Assembly (NCBI GenBank): GCA_951799405.1
Contig: OX637337.1
Span: 18,784,347-18,848,346, forward strand
Direction: 5' to 3'
Origin: Agapetus fuscipes
Lineage: Eukaryota > Arthropoda > Insecta > Trichoptera > Glossosomatidae
Length of the DNA: 64,000 nt
The translations under genes and the position numbers were made by a program. Shown in pieces: positions 41,612-52,925 of this stretch (its first letter is position 1; each line of letters begins with the position of its first letter). The notes beneath the pieces are model-generated. The model was not told where the DNA came from and did not search any database. It saw nothing but the letters and a program-made list of their open reading frames with translations.

Positions 41612-41690
41612 GTCCAGGCACAAACACAATCAAGCACGCGTAAGTTTACGATTATACATGCTGCATGTGTCCTTTCAAAATAAATAGTTT
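41612..41690 (-). repeat. R1 repeat 3' fragment, minus strand
   Basis: CACAAACACAATCAAGCACG, TAAGTTTACGATTATACATG and CTGCATGTGTCC correspond to the R1 3' half. Confidence 0.6.
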
Positions 41691-41884
41691 ACCACAGCGC
41701 CTTCATAAAAAGAGTTGTTTATCGGGATACAGAGCAGACCAGATAAGTCATCAAACCAGATACTCATTGTGTGAAGTGACCAAATCGTGTAAAATATATT
41801 CAAAACAAAAGAAGTTAATAAAGATTACACCTGCGTTTTAATTCTAGAAGAACCTGAAAAATATGGTGAAATACACAATAAGTA

Positions 41885-42215
41885 CTTCGGTCGATAGCTC
41901 AGTTGGAAGAGTGCTTGCATTCCAAGCCGCGCGCGGTGAGCTCGGGTTTGCATCCCGCCGAGGTTGTCAGAAATGATTTCCCGTTTCGGTGTTTATTTCA
42001 AACCTCAAAATAAAATACCGGCTAGGTTTACTCAGCCTTCACAAGAAATGAGTACCAGCCCCCTCGAGAGTTGGGAAACCCCCACTTCAAATGAAGTGGT
42101 TGGCGTAAGGCCGGCCCCTTTACCTGTAAAAAGAAATAGGTTCCACTCGCCACATGCAAAACCCTTCGGGGATAACGCGGCAAGAAGTTACGCTATATTT
42201 GTAGCTTAATTGCGT
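41885..42215 (+). mobile_element. S2 tRNA-derived SINE, full length
   Basis: Best S2 copy. The head CGGTCGATAGCTCAGTTGGA with box A is followed by GAGCTCGGGTTTGCATCCCG at the box B position. The body runs through TGATTTCCCGTTTCGGTG, CTCAGCCTTCACAAGAAAT, CCCCCTCGAGAGTTGGG, AAATGAAGTGGTTGGCGTAA, GGCCGGCCCC and CTTCGGGGATAACGCGG. No coding capacity. It would be transcribed by RNA polymerase III from the internal promoter. Confidence 0.88.
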
Positions 42216-42289
42216 TAGTTGCGTACTCGTAAATAAATCTTCAAAGCAACATTGCTTTTGATAATGTTATGTATGCATTTATTTGACTA

Positions 42290-42547
42290 ATCTAAATCTA
42301 AATCTAAGCTGCAAAGATATGTATCATTTGAGATTCATATTAAATGCATTCCCACAAGCAGAAATGCATAATTTCGCGCTAAAACATGCCGCATGTGGAC
42401 CTACAATATAAAAAACCCAATCTCAAATGAACATAAGCCCTGCAACTCTTGCCGAACTTCCCTGAAGCAGGGGGGACATTGGAAAAGTGAACCATTTTGT
42501 ACAGTATGGGTGGTCAGCCGCATACCAACCTATCAGTCAAGGAATAC
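42290..42547 (-). repeat. R1 repeat, full length, minus strand
   Basis: Tail AATCTAAATCTAAATCTAAG (three TCTAAA units), then GCAAAGATATG, GCCCTGCAACTCTTGCCGAA and ACCAACCTATCAGTCAAGGA. Confidence 0.9.
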
Positions 42548-42664
42548 AAGCAATTAATACATTCAAATTTATAAAACAAATAAACTCTAAACAATCAAAA
42601 ACAGTAAAAAATTTAAAAACTACAAAACATATTTAAAAAAAAAAAAAAATTATAAGCCTCAGCT

Positions 42665-43228
42665 TTAACCGCCAGCATTACAGGTCAACCGCCATTTCTT
42701 TCGATCCTTGCATACTTCTTTCATTTCATCCAGAGTCATAACCTTTTTCATACAAGCTCTCCTTTTATTATGACTCTGGATATCCCATTCACTCGCTATT
42801 TCGAAAATTTGGTCCATCCATACATTTCTCGGTCTTCCTCTTCCACGACATCCATCAATTCTCGCAGCATATACTTTCTTCGTCAATATTTCCTCATTCA
42901 TTCTCTCTAAATGTCCAAACCATCTAAGTATACTTCTTTTAATCTTTACTTTCACACTTTCTCTTACACAACATTCCTCTCTAACAAAATCATTCCTCAC
43001 CCTATCACTCCGTCTTTTCCCAATCATACTTCTTAAGTAGTCCATTTCTACTGTATGGACTTTACTAATCTCACTTTCCTTCACCGCACAGGCTTCACTT
43101 CCATACATCAGAGTGGGCACTAGTATACCACCGTGCACCGCCAGTCGAACATTTTTTGAAAGATTCTGGTTCTTGGCGATGCTAGCGGTAGCACCCAGTA
43201 CGCACCTGACTTTTTCTTTCAAATTCAC
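42665..43228 (-). pseudogene. LINE reverse transcriptase C-terminal region
   Basis: An open frame of 187 residues giving only the end of a non-LTR retrotransposon RT. It includes NLSKNVRLAVHGGILVPTLM, YGSEACAVKE, VEMDYLRSMIGKRRSDRVRN, RSILRWFGHLERMN and the RGRGRPRNVWMDQI block, which is typical of LINE-encoded RT C-termini in arthropods. YADD and everything upstream are missing, so it is 5'-truncated. The stop is at the low-coordinate end and is followed on the minus strand by an A/T-rich tail. Parts of the same family occur at 17.6, 21.1, 34.6-35.3 and 36.5 kb. Confidence 0.85.
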
Positions 43229-43230
43229 CG

Positions 43231-43844
43231 GTCAAATAATAGCAATTAGCATTCTATACCTTAATAGTGGAAAATGAACCCATTCATTTAAATCTCCTTA
43301 AATAGCGATCATAGTTATCAATTACACTTATGCTCAAAAATGGTCTGGAACCTTTATCAACCGCACCTTTGGAAACAATGCTCATATACAATGAGGGTGC
43401 CGTATCACAAAATAGTACGAGTTAGAGCTCTTGTACTGGGTAGCCAATAACTCAACCTTAACAAAAAGTTTCGCAATGAAACTTTTAAAATCACTAGTTT
43501 ACCCACGTAAAGAGAAAGTTTTTTTTATTTTTTCAAAATGTAAGGTACTACAATCGCTTCATTTTTAAGGTCTGATAACACTAATGAGACCTAATTTGTT
43601 CCAGATAATAAATAATTCGTTATCCTACTAACTTATATACAACATAATGGTATGTGTATTTTTTTAGTGTCAAAACACAACATGGTGAAAGCAAAAAAAT
43701 ATGACATACAATTTCGCATGATTATTTCGAATTGTGTGTTTTTTGACAGTTCCGGCTGACAGGTTTGTCTCAAAGTATGTTTCAATGCCACGAGTTTCGT
43801 TTCTACAAATATTGAAACTCAATTATATAACACATTTTTTTTAA
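43231..43844. other. Unannotated spacer
   Basis: No feature recognised. Confidence 0.35.
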
Positions 43845-43845
43845 G

Positions 43846-44155
43846 AAATCCTGTGCGGGAGCTTCCTAGATTTCAGAGATTCTAGGGGTCTATGACACTT
43901 GTTGTAGTGCCGCAGAGGTGTTTACAAGCTTGGTCGTCGCTACAAAGCGCCAATACTCTAGCAAGACCCAGTTGCTGTAAGGCTGGATGGACCTTTTGAT
44001 GACTAGTCTTTGGAAAAGGTTAATAAATTTTCCAACCCAGCGAAAAGACAACTTAAAAATAAAAATAGTAAATTTCGTGCGCTCCACCTTGAATCGAACC
44101 CACAAACTTCCATTTACGAGTCAGAAGTGTTAACCACTAGACTACGGACCGGTCC
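43846..44155 (-). mobile_element. S1 tRNA-derived SINE, full length, minus strand
   Basis: On the minus strand it has GGTCCGTAGTCTAGTGGTTA (box A), GGGTTCGATTCAAGGTGG (box B region), the CTGGGTTGGAAAATTTA body, and the tail AGTGTCATAGACCCCTAGAA to AGGATTTCTTAAAAAA. Confidence 0.88.
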
Positions 44156-44704
44156 AAACCTTATTGTATACATTACAAATGTGGTATTTTTTTTAAATAA
44201 GCTTTGACTTCCTCGTTTAAATTGTCCAATACATTTGACAGAATATATTAATTAGAGTTTATCTGTAACCCCCCGCCCGGGCCCCTTGGGTTATACTTTT
44301 CGCTAACTGGAGGTGATATTTCAGTATTGGCTGAAAGCGCGCGGGAAAAGTGGAAGGGTGATTAAGCGAAATTGCCAATCGAGGTTTGGCTGATTAATTT
44401 ATTTCACTTTGCCAAAACCACAATTAGTTTTGAGGTTTCAAAATGTTACCTTTTAAAGTACGCAGGTGAACCCACGAATAAAAGGTTCGATGATGTAAAA
44501 TTGATTCGGAAGTAAATGATTGAGCAAATGAATTTATCTACAATTTTTTTTAAGAAACTTGTAAAAAAAAAGGAACGCACTTCATTAATTTATTTTGGGC
44601 TGGTTCAGCAGCAGGTATTGAAATAAGTCGAAAAAATATCTTAATATTTAAGATTCATATTTCATACCACACCCAAAATCAGTTTATTTTTTATTTATTT
44701 AAGT
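44156..44704. other. Unannotated spacer
   Basis: No feature recognised. Confidence 0.35.
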
Positions 44705-44953
44705 TCTTTGACTTGGTATGAGGCTGACCCTCCAAACTGTGAATTTATTATTTTGTCAAGACAACCCCTGTTTCAGGGAACGGCAGCAAGAGTTGAAGGG
44801 TTCATTTTGATTTGAGGTTTATATTTTTATTTATTTTTTTATCCATTGTAGTGTGTGTGTATTTAATATTGATGCGTGAGCTAACACGTATGTTTTAACA
44901 TTTGTGTGAGCATTTATTAAAAATGAACCTTACATCCTTGCAACTTAGGTAAA
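44705..44953 (+). repeat. R1 repeat, full length, diverged
   Basis: CTTTGACTTGGTATGAGGCT, ACCCCTGTTTCAGGGAACGG, AAGAGTTGAAGGG and TCCTTGCAACTTAGG. Confidence 0.85.
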
Positions 44954-44976
44954 TAATATTTCAGATAGTATCTACG

Positions 44977-45238
44977 TGCTGGAGTGAAGTTTTCCGGGAT
45001 CTGTTACCGTGGTCTGTGGGAGCTGGAGCTTCCGGACGTTTCGCCCATTTCTACGATGGGCATCTTCAGCGTGAAGTATGATGATGATGAAGATCTTGAT
45101 GATTCACAGTTCTTATCAAGATCTTCATCATCATCATACTTCACGCTGAAGATGCCCATCGTAGAAATGGGCGAAACGTCCGGAAGCTCCAGCTCCCAGA
45201 GACCACGGCAACAGATCCCGGAAAACTTCACTCCAGCA
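44977..45238. repeat. Near-perfect 124-bp palindrome with hammerhead-like motifs
   Basis: Arms 44977-45100 and 45115-45238 with a 14-bp centre. I count two mismatched pairs in 124. Because the arms are mirror copies, both strands translate to nearly the same peptide, which I treat as incidental. Each arm contains the fold described in the next entry. A diverged relative is at 2335-2545. Confidence 0.93.
45139..45186 (+). ncRNA. Hammerhead-ribozyme-like fold (right arm)
   Basis: Stem I: CTTC(45139-45142), bulged A, CG(45144-45145), pairing with CG(45081+100, i.e. 45181-45182) and GAAG(45183-45186). Core box: CTGAAGA at 45146-45152. Stem II: GCCCAT 45154-45159 with ATGGGC 45167-45172. Second core box: GAAA at 45173-45176. 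Then ACGTC with predicted cleavage after C45180. Departures from the textbook core are one extra U (45153) between the core and stem II and a stem III with no loop (self-complementary ACGU, as in dimeric hammerheads). Penelope-like elements and retrozymes are known to carry such motifs. Activity is not shown. The left arm has the same fold on the minus strand. Confidence 0.6.
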
Positions 45239-45239
45239 T

Positions 45240-46124
45240 CATCAGCCGGCCGTGTAAGCCTAAAACTCTTATTCAGTATCTACGTGTTTTGTTATTTTTT
45301 ATTATTTTACGATTACGTTTAGTACGTTAAATTTTATTACTATTTTTACGTTAGTGTAGTGCAAAATTAAAATGTTATAGAGTATTCGAATAAAAACACG
45401 TTGCCTATTTTTTTCTAGGAAATACGAATACAAGCGTCAGGTAATTGCAAAGCAGACACACATGTCAAAATTTAATTTTTCTGACTCGGAAAAATTTCAA
45501 AGCGCTACGGTGCGCGTACAAAAATAATAAAAAAACACACAAACATGACAGGTCATAAATAATAGTCAGATCTGAAAGCTTGCTTGCTAAATTTTTAGGA
45601 GTTTTCAAAAATTATTTGTTTGTACATATTTACATACTTAAAACTCACGAAAAGGCACTTTAGAAAACGATTAGATAATAGGAATGTCATGGAGAGAAAA
45701 AATATATATACCTAGGTAAGTTTTTCTTTCAATTTTAATAGTAAAGACAAATCTAGTTTATTGATGAGTTAATCAAGAAGTTGTTTTCGTTAAATTCATG
45801 TTTCTTATTTTTACAACAATTCTCCTTATATATTTTTTCAAATGTAGGTATTCAAACAAACATAAATCCATATGAATATTTCACTTATCGATTGATCACA
45901 TGCTCATTTAACATTCACAATAAGTATTTTTTTTTATTCAATTTAATGCCAAAAGAAATCGTTTAAGCAAAAAAAATAGTACGTACCTAGATCGATAGGA
46001 TTCAAACTAAGACCGTCCTGACACCAGCTGACACCTGACCCAACCGACTGGTTTAACAAGATTGAATTGTATTTAAAAAATAGGTTATAAAACATCTTAT
46101 CGTTCATCCTCATTTGTTATGCAG
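45240..46124. other. Unannotated AT-rich region
   Basis: No feature recognised. Confidence 0.35.
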
Positions 46125-46210
46125 ACAGGGTGTCTCGTGACGACGTGAGCTACGTCGCTAAGGAGATGTTGAGAATAATGTAAGTTCTCTTATAATGGTT
46201 TGTCTAATAT
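46125..46210 (+). repeat. E repeat
   Basis: CGTGACGACGTGAGCTACGT, CGCTAAGGAGATGTTGAGAA and TAATGTAAG match 39695-39795 in order. Confidence 0.55.
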
Positions 46211-48589
46211 CCAATTATTTTTTTAACTGAGTAGTTATTATAATTGTAAGCATTATTATAATAATTGTAAACAGCTAAAACATGAGATTTTACGTTTTAA
46301 AATAAACCTCAAAATGCGTGGACAATATTTTTATTCCTATTGTTTTTTCGAAATCCCAATGTTCACAACAAAGCATGAATGCTTAATTGTTTTCATATAA
46401 ACCAAACGTAGAACGCTATCGCGTGAATTCAGTCGAACATTTCTAATAACAATATAAACTGGTGTATTGTATGGGAGCAGTTCGCGGATTTTGAATTAAT
46501 TTAATTTTACCACTATCGGCGCCGTAAAATTACAACTTTACACATTAAATGGGCGAAGTTATAATCAAAGCTGACGCAAGTACAATAATAATGATGATGG
46601 TGGTGATCATAATACAGGGTGGAGCGCGGGAGTTTGTGCTTTTGTTGGGTTAAGAGCAAACAGGGGTAATAATTCTAATTAAATCGCATTGATCGAAGTT
46701 TTTGAGTCATAAATATGCAGTTACTGATGAAAATTTGTACGTTTCCTATAAAGGCCGTCTTTTACGTCCAAGTTTTATCTTTATAATGTTGTATTTTTTC
46801 CGTGTTGGAAATTAATAGAAAATTAGAAAATTCCTTTCATTTCTTTATAAACAACATATTTACAGGTTCATGTAGTCTTATTTTGGCAGTTATTTATGAG
46901 AAAACTATGAGTCAAACACATTTATCAATTGCCACAAACAACGTGGCATTTGCGTGGGAAATCTACCAATTTCTTTATCAAAGAAAGGTGACTGGTTAAC
47001 GCCAACGTTTTTTCTTGATGTGGAAACTTTCGCAGATGTCGATTATAAGGCATAATTTTAAACAAGGCTCAAAAATGGGAAAATATACTCGTAACCCAAG
47101 TATTTGAACGTGAAACAAAACTTTCCAGAAAAAAAATTCAGGCCTTCCTAAATTAACAAAAAAAATCAATCAATCCGCATGAAGTAATGCGAAAAACCAT
47201 CGAATAAATGTTTTGAGCAAATTTTAAGAGAGAAGTAGTGATAATTTAATTTTTAAGATGTATGTTCTTCTTTTCGTCTTAGATCCATGATATGTTGAAA
47301 ATCAGGAATAATCAACCTGTTCGGAAGTACAGAACTGGTTTGTTGTTTTTTTTAGGTCAAAAAAAGGTTTGAAACGAGGTTTAAAAAAAGTACAGGGAAA
47401 GAAAAATACATGTGAGAAAATTAAAAAAATCATGAAAAAAATAATACAGAGAAAAAGCATGCACCTACATAGGTATACGGAAAATAAATAAATAAAAAGA
47501 AAAGAGAGATTACTACTATAGAGAAGTAATCAAAGCGATGGCCCCTCTCATTCTCTTGCAGCCGGGTTTGATACCGGCAAATGGTGGAGTTTTATGGAAG
47601 ACTTCAAATGTGATATTAAAATAAAAGCCTTTAAGTATCTTTCGACTTTAAAAAGAAGACACAAAGCTTGATCCACCCAGTATCAATAATACTTACCGAG
47701 GGAAAATTGTTTGGTCAAGAAATCGAGACAAGTTCCCAAAGTGTATTAGAGTTGGAAATGAATTAGGAGTGTATTGAGAAAAATATGACAGAGGTGAGCA
47801 ATATTTCATCCCCTAATAAACTTAGCTGGCGTGTAAATCCTTCCGCCCCTCACTAAATGAAATATATGTGAAAGTTTCCGTACAAGTTTACCGCCTACCA
47901 CGTGTCCAATCAATTACCTCCCGTTTGATACTATTTCATTAGTGATTCGCTTGTCGTAAACAGAAATACAAAATATTAATATTAGTTAATAAGGCCAAAC
48001 TAACAAAAAAGTTTATCTTCACCAGTTGAGTTTAACACCTCGAGCGCTTTGGAAGTGTTAATACACCACTTTCTTTATAACATTGTATAGCCTACCTAAC
48101 AAAAAAAACATGATAAATACCAAGGTGGTGACGGCCATTATAAATATTGTTGTTTTATCTGTAAAAGTTGTTCAGAAAATAGAGTTTATTTCTGTGAAAA
48201 TAACCTATCATTTTTCGTTTTTTTTTGTGAAACTGTAAATTCTTAAATAAGCCCTCCGGAGTGAAAATGCAACCCCGTGAAGTTTTCAATTGAAAGATGG
48301 ATGTCTTTTGACAAGCTTTAAAGGCCTTAATGATTTTTGAAACCTTGGAAGTTCCAGATACAATGTTTCTTAAAATATCCGTCAAAAATTAAGATCAAAA
48401 TTTGTCAATAGAAAATAAAGATCATTATCACTAAGTACAACCAATTTCTAATGTAAGTCTAGTAATTAAGATGAGTACATAGGAAGTTTGAAGGCAAACT
48501 TACTCGTATTAGTCGAGGGTTAGTTGGGACATGTGGTGAATACTGCAGAAGACAGCAAATGCACTAAACTTGGTGTGGATAAACAGTAA
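46211..48589. other. Unannotated 2.4-kb region
   Basis: Short AAT/GAT iterations near 46588-46610. At about 47540-47590 the text GGCCCCTCTCATTCTCTTGC...GGGTTTGATACC vaguely recalls a decayed tRNA-like head, but too weakly to call. No gene recognised. Confidence 0.35.
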
Positions 48590-48745
48590 ATACTATAAGA
48601 TATCGAACATGCACACATCTCAAACGTAGCGTTTAACCAAAAACGTATTCAAACTAAAACGCTCCTAAGAGGTGCTGTTTTAGTCTCCATACATTTTTGG
48701 TAAAACGTTAAGCTAAAGTCTTACTGCAAAGTTGTACACTTGGGG
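48590..48745. repeat. F3 hairpin element, diverged
   Basis: Inner arms GCGTTTAACCAAAAACGTAT and CATTTTTGGTAAAACGTTAA form an inverted pair around a centre resembling other F3 copies (AAACGCTCCTAAGAGGTGCT). Confidence 0.6.
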
Positions 48746-49093
48746 TTCTGAAGATAGCAAACTCGGTCAGCAGCGGGCACTCGTGTGATTGGAAAATTGA
48801 ATTGAATATTTTATACGGTGGTTGTTTTTATGTGTTAGCTTAATTAAATGAATAAAATCCAGAAGCAATCGCAATGATTCTACAAACTTAACTGTTTTAT
48901 CCAGTCAATTGGTTAAGAGTTAAATTGCTTGGGTTCAAGTCGAAGTGTGTTTGGTATTTATTTTTTTATTGAAATTATAGGTTTGATTTTATAACACAAA
49001 TATCAGCAAGGATATATCATTTTTGACTGAAGTTTTTATTCCTTTACCTTAAAATTAATCGATAACAAAACACTGATAAGAACAATTAATATG
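48746..49093. other. Unannotated spacer
   Basis: Possible decayed tRNA-like words at 48900-48950 (CAGTCAATTGGTTAAGAG, TGGGTTCAAGTCG). Too short to assign. Confidence 0.3.
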
Positions 49094-49338
49094 TAATCTA
49101 TAATCTAAGTTGCAAGAATATATTCATTTAAAGCTCTCAGATGTATGCCCACAAACCAACACGTGTAGTTCGCGCTTACAAATTCTGAATGTGTACTTAC
49201 AAATAAAATCCAAACCTCAAATGAACATAAGCCCCACAACTTTTGCCGACCTTCCCTGAAACAGGGGTGACATTGGCAAAGCGAACCATTTTTTACAGTA
49301 TGGGTGGTCAGCCTTATATCAACCTATAAGACAAGGAA
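49094..49338 (-). repeat. R1 repeat, full length, minus strand
   Basis: TATAATCTAAGTTGCAAGAA, CACGTGTAGTTCGCGCTTAC, GCCGACCTTCCCTGAAACAG and TATCAACCTATAAGACAAGG. Very close to the 23.4-kb copy. Confidence 0.92.
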
Positions 49339-49639
49339 TCAATGGTGAGTATAACATTTGATAAATACAATATGAATGAATTGAATCGTCAATCATCTAT
49401 GAAAAAATCGACAGTATTTAGACAGATAATTATTCATTTGTATTTCTTGTTTTCGAATCCTTTTTAGTTTTTTCCGGAATTAATAAGTGTATAATTATTA
49501 AAATTAAATTGAAAATCCAAAAGTTTTTAGAGAAACACGATGCAGTCCTTTCAAGTTTTTCAATATAATAAAAATGTCACGAAATAATGATTTTTTTTGT
49601 TAAAAACCACTTTTTTTTTAATAGATTTGTGAAGAGGAA
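49339..49639. other. Unannotated spacer
   Basis: No feature recognised. Confidence 0.3.
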
Positions 49640-49860
49640 TGCAATTCACCAACCTATTCTGCCTGGCCAGAAACATCAATTAATAATTAATTATTGTTTA
49701 TTTTAATGAATTATTAATTAATAATTACCCAATAACATCTGTTGAACCAGGGTCAAAGTTATGGTCAAATGACCCAGGCGGGGATCGAACCAGCGCTGTT
49801 CTATTCCAAACACACTAGAAAGATCAGCCCACTTAGCCCCCTCGGCCATAACACTTACAA
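49640..49860 (-). mobile_element. S3 SINE-like repeat, minus strand
   Basis: CACCAACCTATTCTGCCTGG, ACATCTGTTGAACCAGGGTC and GGCGGGGATCGAACCAGCGC. Read on the minus strand, the last gives a box B-like GGTTCGATCCCCGCC, and GGCCGAGGGGGCTAAGTGGG lies near the head. A palindromic TAATTAATAAT stretch occupies 49679-49730. The other copy is 18915-19310. Confidence 0.65.
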
Positions 49861-50164
49861 TGTATCAATGTTTCATACCACAAAGTTGTGCGATTTTTTT
49901 CTTCATTTCACAATGTTTTTATTATATCAAAAACCATAAAATTTCAAATATTCTAGTAAATATACCTACTGATATGTCCATGGATTTATAAGGAACTCCA
50001 TGGATATGTCTACATTATTCCTACCAAGCTTTACAAATAGAAAATCAATCCATTATTTATTTCACATTCTTTCAACGGAAAAGAGTAAATATTTTGTCAA
50101 CCAATCTATCCCAGATACGTTTTACAGGAAACTATCCATTTAGAGAAGAGAGCGTGCTTCACGC
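49861..50164. other. Unannotated spacer
   Basis: No feature recognised. Confidence 0.3.
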
Positions 50165-50345
50165 CGCGTATAAAACATTTACATAAACTCCCTTCGACTG
50201 CGTATCGGTTTAGAAATATAAAATTGTATGGAAGATACGAACGGGACTCTAAGGGAATGATTTAGTTTCCAAACATTTTCTACAAACGCGATCGAGGAGA
50301 GTTGTAGAGATGCTTTGTACTTGGACGTATTTGTGTCTCGTATAA
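50165..50345. repeat. F3 hairpin element
   Basis: GCGTATAAAACATTTACATA, CTGCGTATCGGTTTAGAAAT and the inverse arm ACAAACGCGATCGAGGAGAG. Confidence 0.6.
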
Positions 50346-50977
50346 ATAAGAGGGTAAGGCTTTCACACCTGAGGCTATATGGGGGATACGTGGAAAAATG
50401 CAGTTGTCTAAATGCACCGGTAAATTGGATTGTACACGTTCAATTTTCCGCAATAAAAGTGCACAAAATAAAAGTGCACACTAACAGGCTCGTTAGCGAG
50501 ATGGGAAAACAGTAGTGCTATACAAGAAATAAGGTTACGTTTTTCTATTTGATTTTTTTATAAATGTGTATATTATTTTCATGTACACAAGGAAAAAATA
50601 CTTTATTCTGTTATTAAAGATAATAGTAGGTACACTTAGTTGAAAATATACTGTCTTATTTTTTGGGTTCATTTATAGTGTCCTCTTCTTAATGATGTGA
50701 TAACATCGAAAGCGCTCAAGGAAATAAATCAGCTTGTGAAAAAAATCTTTATGTTTTATTTTAACATTGTTTTTTATTACTTTTATCAAACCTAAATAAC
50801 GTTTTTGAATTCAATTGTACCTGAAGATGATCGAGGGATCTGAAACACTGGTTTATATTAATTAAAATGAAATCAAAAAAAAAAAAACTAAACTGTGTTT
50901 TAGTAGAATTGTTTTGATTCTAAAAAAAATATTAGATATTTTTTAAGTTTAAATTTATTTTTACACAAAAATTTTCA
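50346..50977. other. Unannotated spacer
   Basis: No feature recognised. Confidence 0.35.
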
Positions 50978-51107
50978 CCACTTATGATCGCCTGCCGCTT
51001 TTCTGTGAAACAGAGATACGAGTAGCATTGGCAAAAATGAAAATGAACCGTGCTGTAAAAACTTGAGCGGAAGGTCAGCCTCATACCAAACTTTTAGTTG
51101 GTTATAA
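50978..51107 (-). repeat. R1 repeat 5' half, minus strand, diverged
   Basis: CGCTTTTCTGTGAAACAGAG, GCATTGGCAAAAATGAA and GGTCAGCCTCATACCAAACT. Confidence 0.7.
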
Positions 51108-51267
51108 TTTGAATAATCGAAAAAAATCTCTATGTCACAAGGAGAAAACTGTTATAAAATTCTCCTCCTTGTGTCCTTTTGAAATATAAGTTTCAAAGTG
51201 AATCAACATTGCAGAGCCAAGACAATTCAGGCCTCCAAGAATTATTCGGATCCCAACATTTCAGCCT

Positions 51268-51425
51268 TCCGAGTATACAATTTTGCGTAAATTTCCCTAG
51301 AATCGGGTAAATCGAAACGTATGGAAGATATGAGGGTACTCCTAGAGAGTGATTTAGTTTTCGTACATTTTTAGATTTACGCAATCGAGGGGAGCTCACG
51401 CAGTGTTTTATACTCGCGGTATAGG
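51268..51425. mobile_element. F3 hairpin element (MITE-like)
   Basis: CCGAGTATACAATTTTGCGT and CACGCAGTGTTTTATACTCG are inverted ends. ATCGGGTAAATCGAAACGTA pairs with ATTTACGCAATCGAGG. Confidence 0.75.
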
Positions 51426-51667
51426 TCTCGGCGACAATGTAGGGATATTTTGTTTAGGAGTAAAGTCACTTCCTTCCTAAATGAATCATGTCGAGCGGGG
51501 ACAAACTTGCTGATTTATTTTATCGGGTACTTAAGCGAGGCAGTAATTTCAAACATTTTCCTAATGATTTTAATTTTTATTTGATTTAATAAATGTAATT
51601 TAAATTTGATTTGTTTTTTTTTGTGTAAGCTCTTTTCTTCGACACCACATGCCCATTTATTTTTACG

Positions 51668-51895
51668 TTGACTTATAGGTTGATGTAAAGCTGAACCCCT
51701 TTAAAATCGCTGTACTTCTTGGAATCAACCACTCAGGAGTTGTAAAATTTATGTTCATGTGAAGTTTGGTTTATTTTATAAGTAGGTATACATGCAGCAT
51801 GTGTTTGCGTAAACTAACATGTGTCTGATTGTGGGCGAGCATTAAATATGAGCCTTATGTCAGTATATGCAACTATATGCAACTATCGAAATCTA
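51668..51895 (+). repeat. R1 repeat, diverged
   Basis: GTTGACTTATAGGTTGATGT, AGGAGTTGTAAAATTTATGT and CATGTGTCTGATTGTGGGC. Directly followed at 51893-51935 by the tail of a second R1 in the opposite orientation (AATCTAAATCTAAGCTGCAA). Confidence 0.75.
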
Positions 51896-51935
51896 AATCT
51901 AAGCTGCAAGGAAATGTATCATTTGAGATTCAACT

Positions 51936-52769
51936 ATGATTATTGATTATAAACGAAATGAAATAATTAAGTGATATGTATCAATAAAAGTTTTTAATTG
52001 TCTTAAACATTAGAAATAACGATACGAGAAACACTTTAAATTAATGGAATTTAGGGGAGAAATCAAAATTCATGACTTAAAAATATAAAGATAATATCTG
52101 GGATAAAGTTTTTTAGCCAATGATATTCACTAAAGGGTATTTGGAAATATTTGCATGACGAATATTAATTATACTTTAGAAATGTTAAAATAATAATAAA
52201 CAGATTTTTTTTATTCATTTATTCTCATTCATTGCAAGTTAAATATTCACTTAAACAGAAGGACAAAGATATTTTTTAAAGAGAAATAAATATTAAATTT
52301 GAAACAATCGTTTTTTTATGATTTCTTCAACACAAAAAAATGAACAAATTTTTACTATTTTTAAGGGTTTGGTGGTTTTAAATTTTTTTACTGGTTACAA
52401 ATGTTTCAACAAGATTGAATCACTATTCACTAAATTTAATTGTGTTCACAATTCAAAAATTCACATTACTCATATTTTCAAATATTATTTCTACTTTATC
52501 ATCCATCAAATATTCACTGCGAGTTTTCTGTATAAAATTTTCAGGTGAATATAATATTTTCAATTTGATTTTGCAAAAATCAATAAAACAAATAATTCTT
52601 CAAGTTAACCGTAGCTAAACTTTTTACGTTATTCCCGTGGTATTGGAAAAACAGTCAGACTCAACTATTTTCAAGCTAAACCGAGTTTCTTCGTGAATTC
52701 TTAATTACTTGTATAACTTTAAAATTCAACAAGAATAATTAAAGATGATTTGAACTAGGTAATATTACT
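51936..52769. other. Unannotated AT-rich region
   Basis: Two overlapping small frames (52318-52618) have no recognised domain. Confidence 0.35.
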
Positions 52770-52925
52770 CCAAGTATAAAACTAGACACAAAAACTCAAC
52801 CATGCTACTTACTAAAAAACGTATGAAAACTAAAACAGCGCGTTAAGTGAGCGTTTTTGTTTAGCATTAACTTATTGTATTGTTGAGCTTAAGTCTAAAG
52901 TTTCATACTTAGAGAACAGTTAGAT
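52770..52925. repeat. F3 hairpin element, diverged
   Basis: CCAAGTATAAAACTAGACAC and AAAGTTTCATACTTAGAG are inverted ends. ACGTATGAAAACTAAAACAG is the shared inner word. Confidence 0.6.

Noticed and set aside
41885..41960. Possible functional tRNA gene
   Set aside because: The tRNA-like head lacks a full cloverleaf and is attached to a SINE body. It recurs in several decayed copies.
41964..42209. Open frame with Pro-rich peptide, and similar one at 61129-61455
   Set aside because: Both are translations of S2 SINE bodies, which are non-coding.
44984..45322. Matching 75-112 residue peptides on both strands (MKFSGIC...)
   Set aside because: Both arise because the DNA is a palindrome. The sequence is better explained as a structured non-coding repeat.
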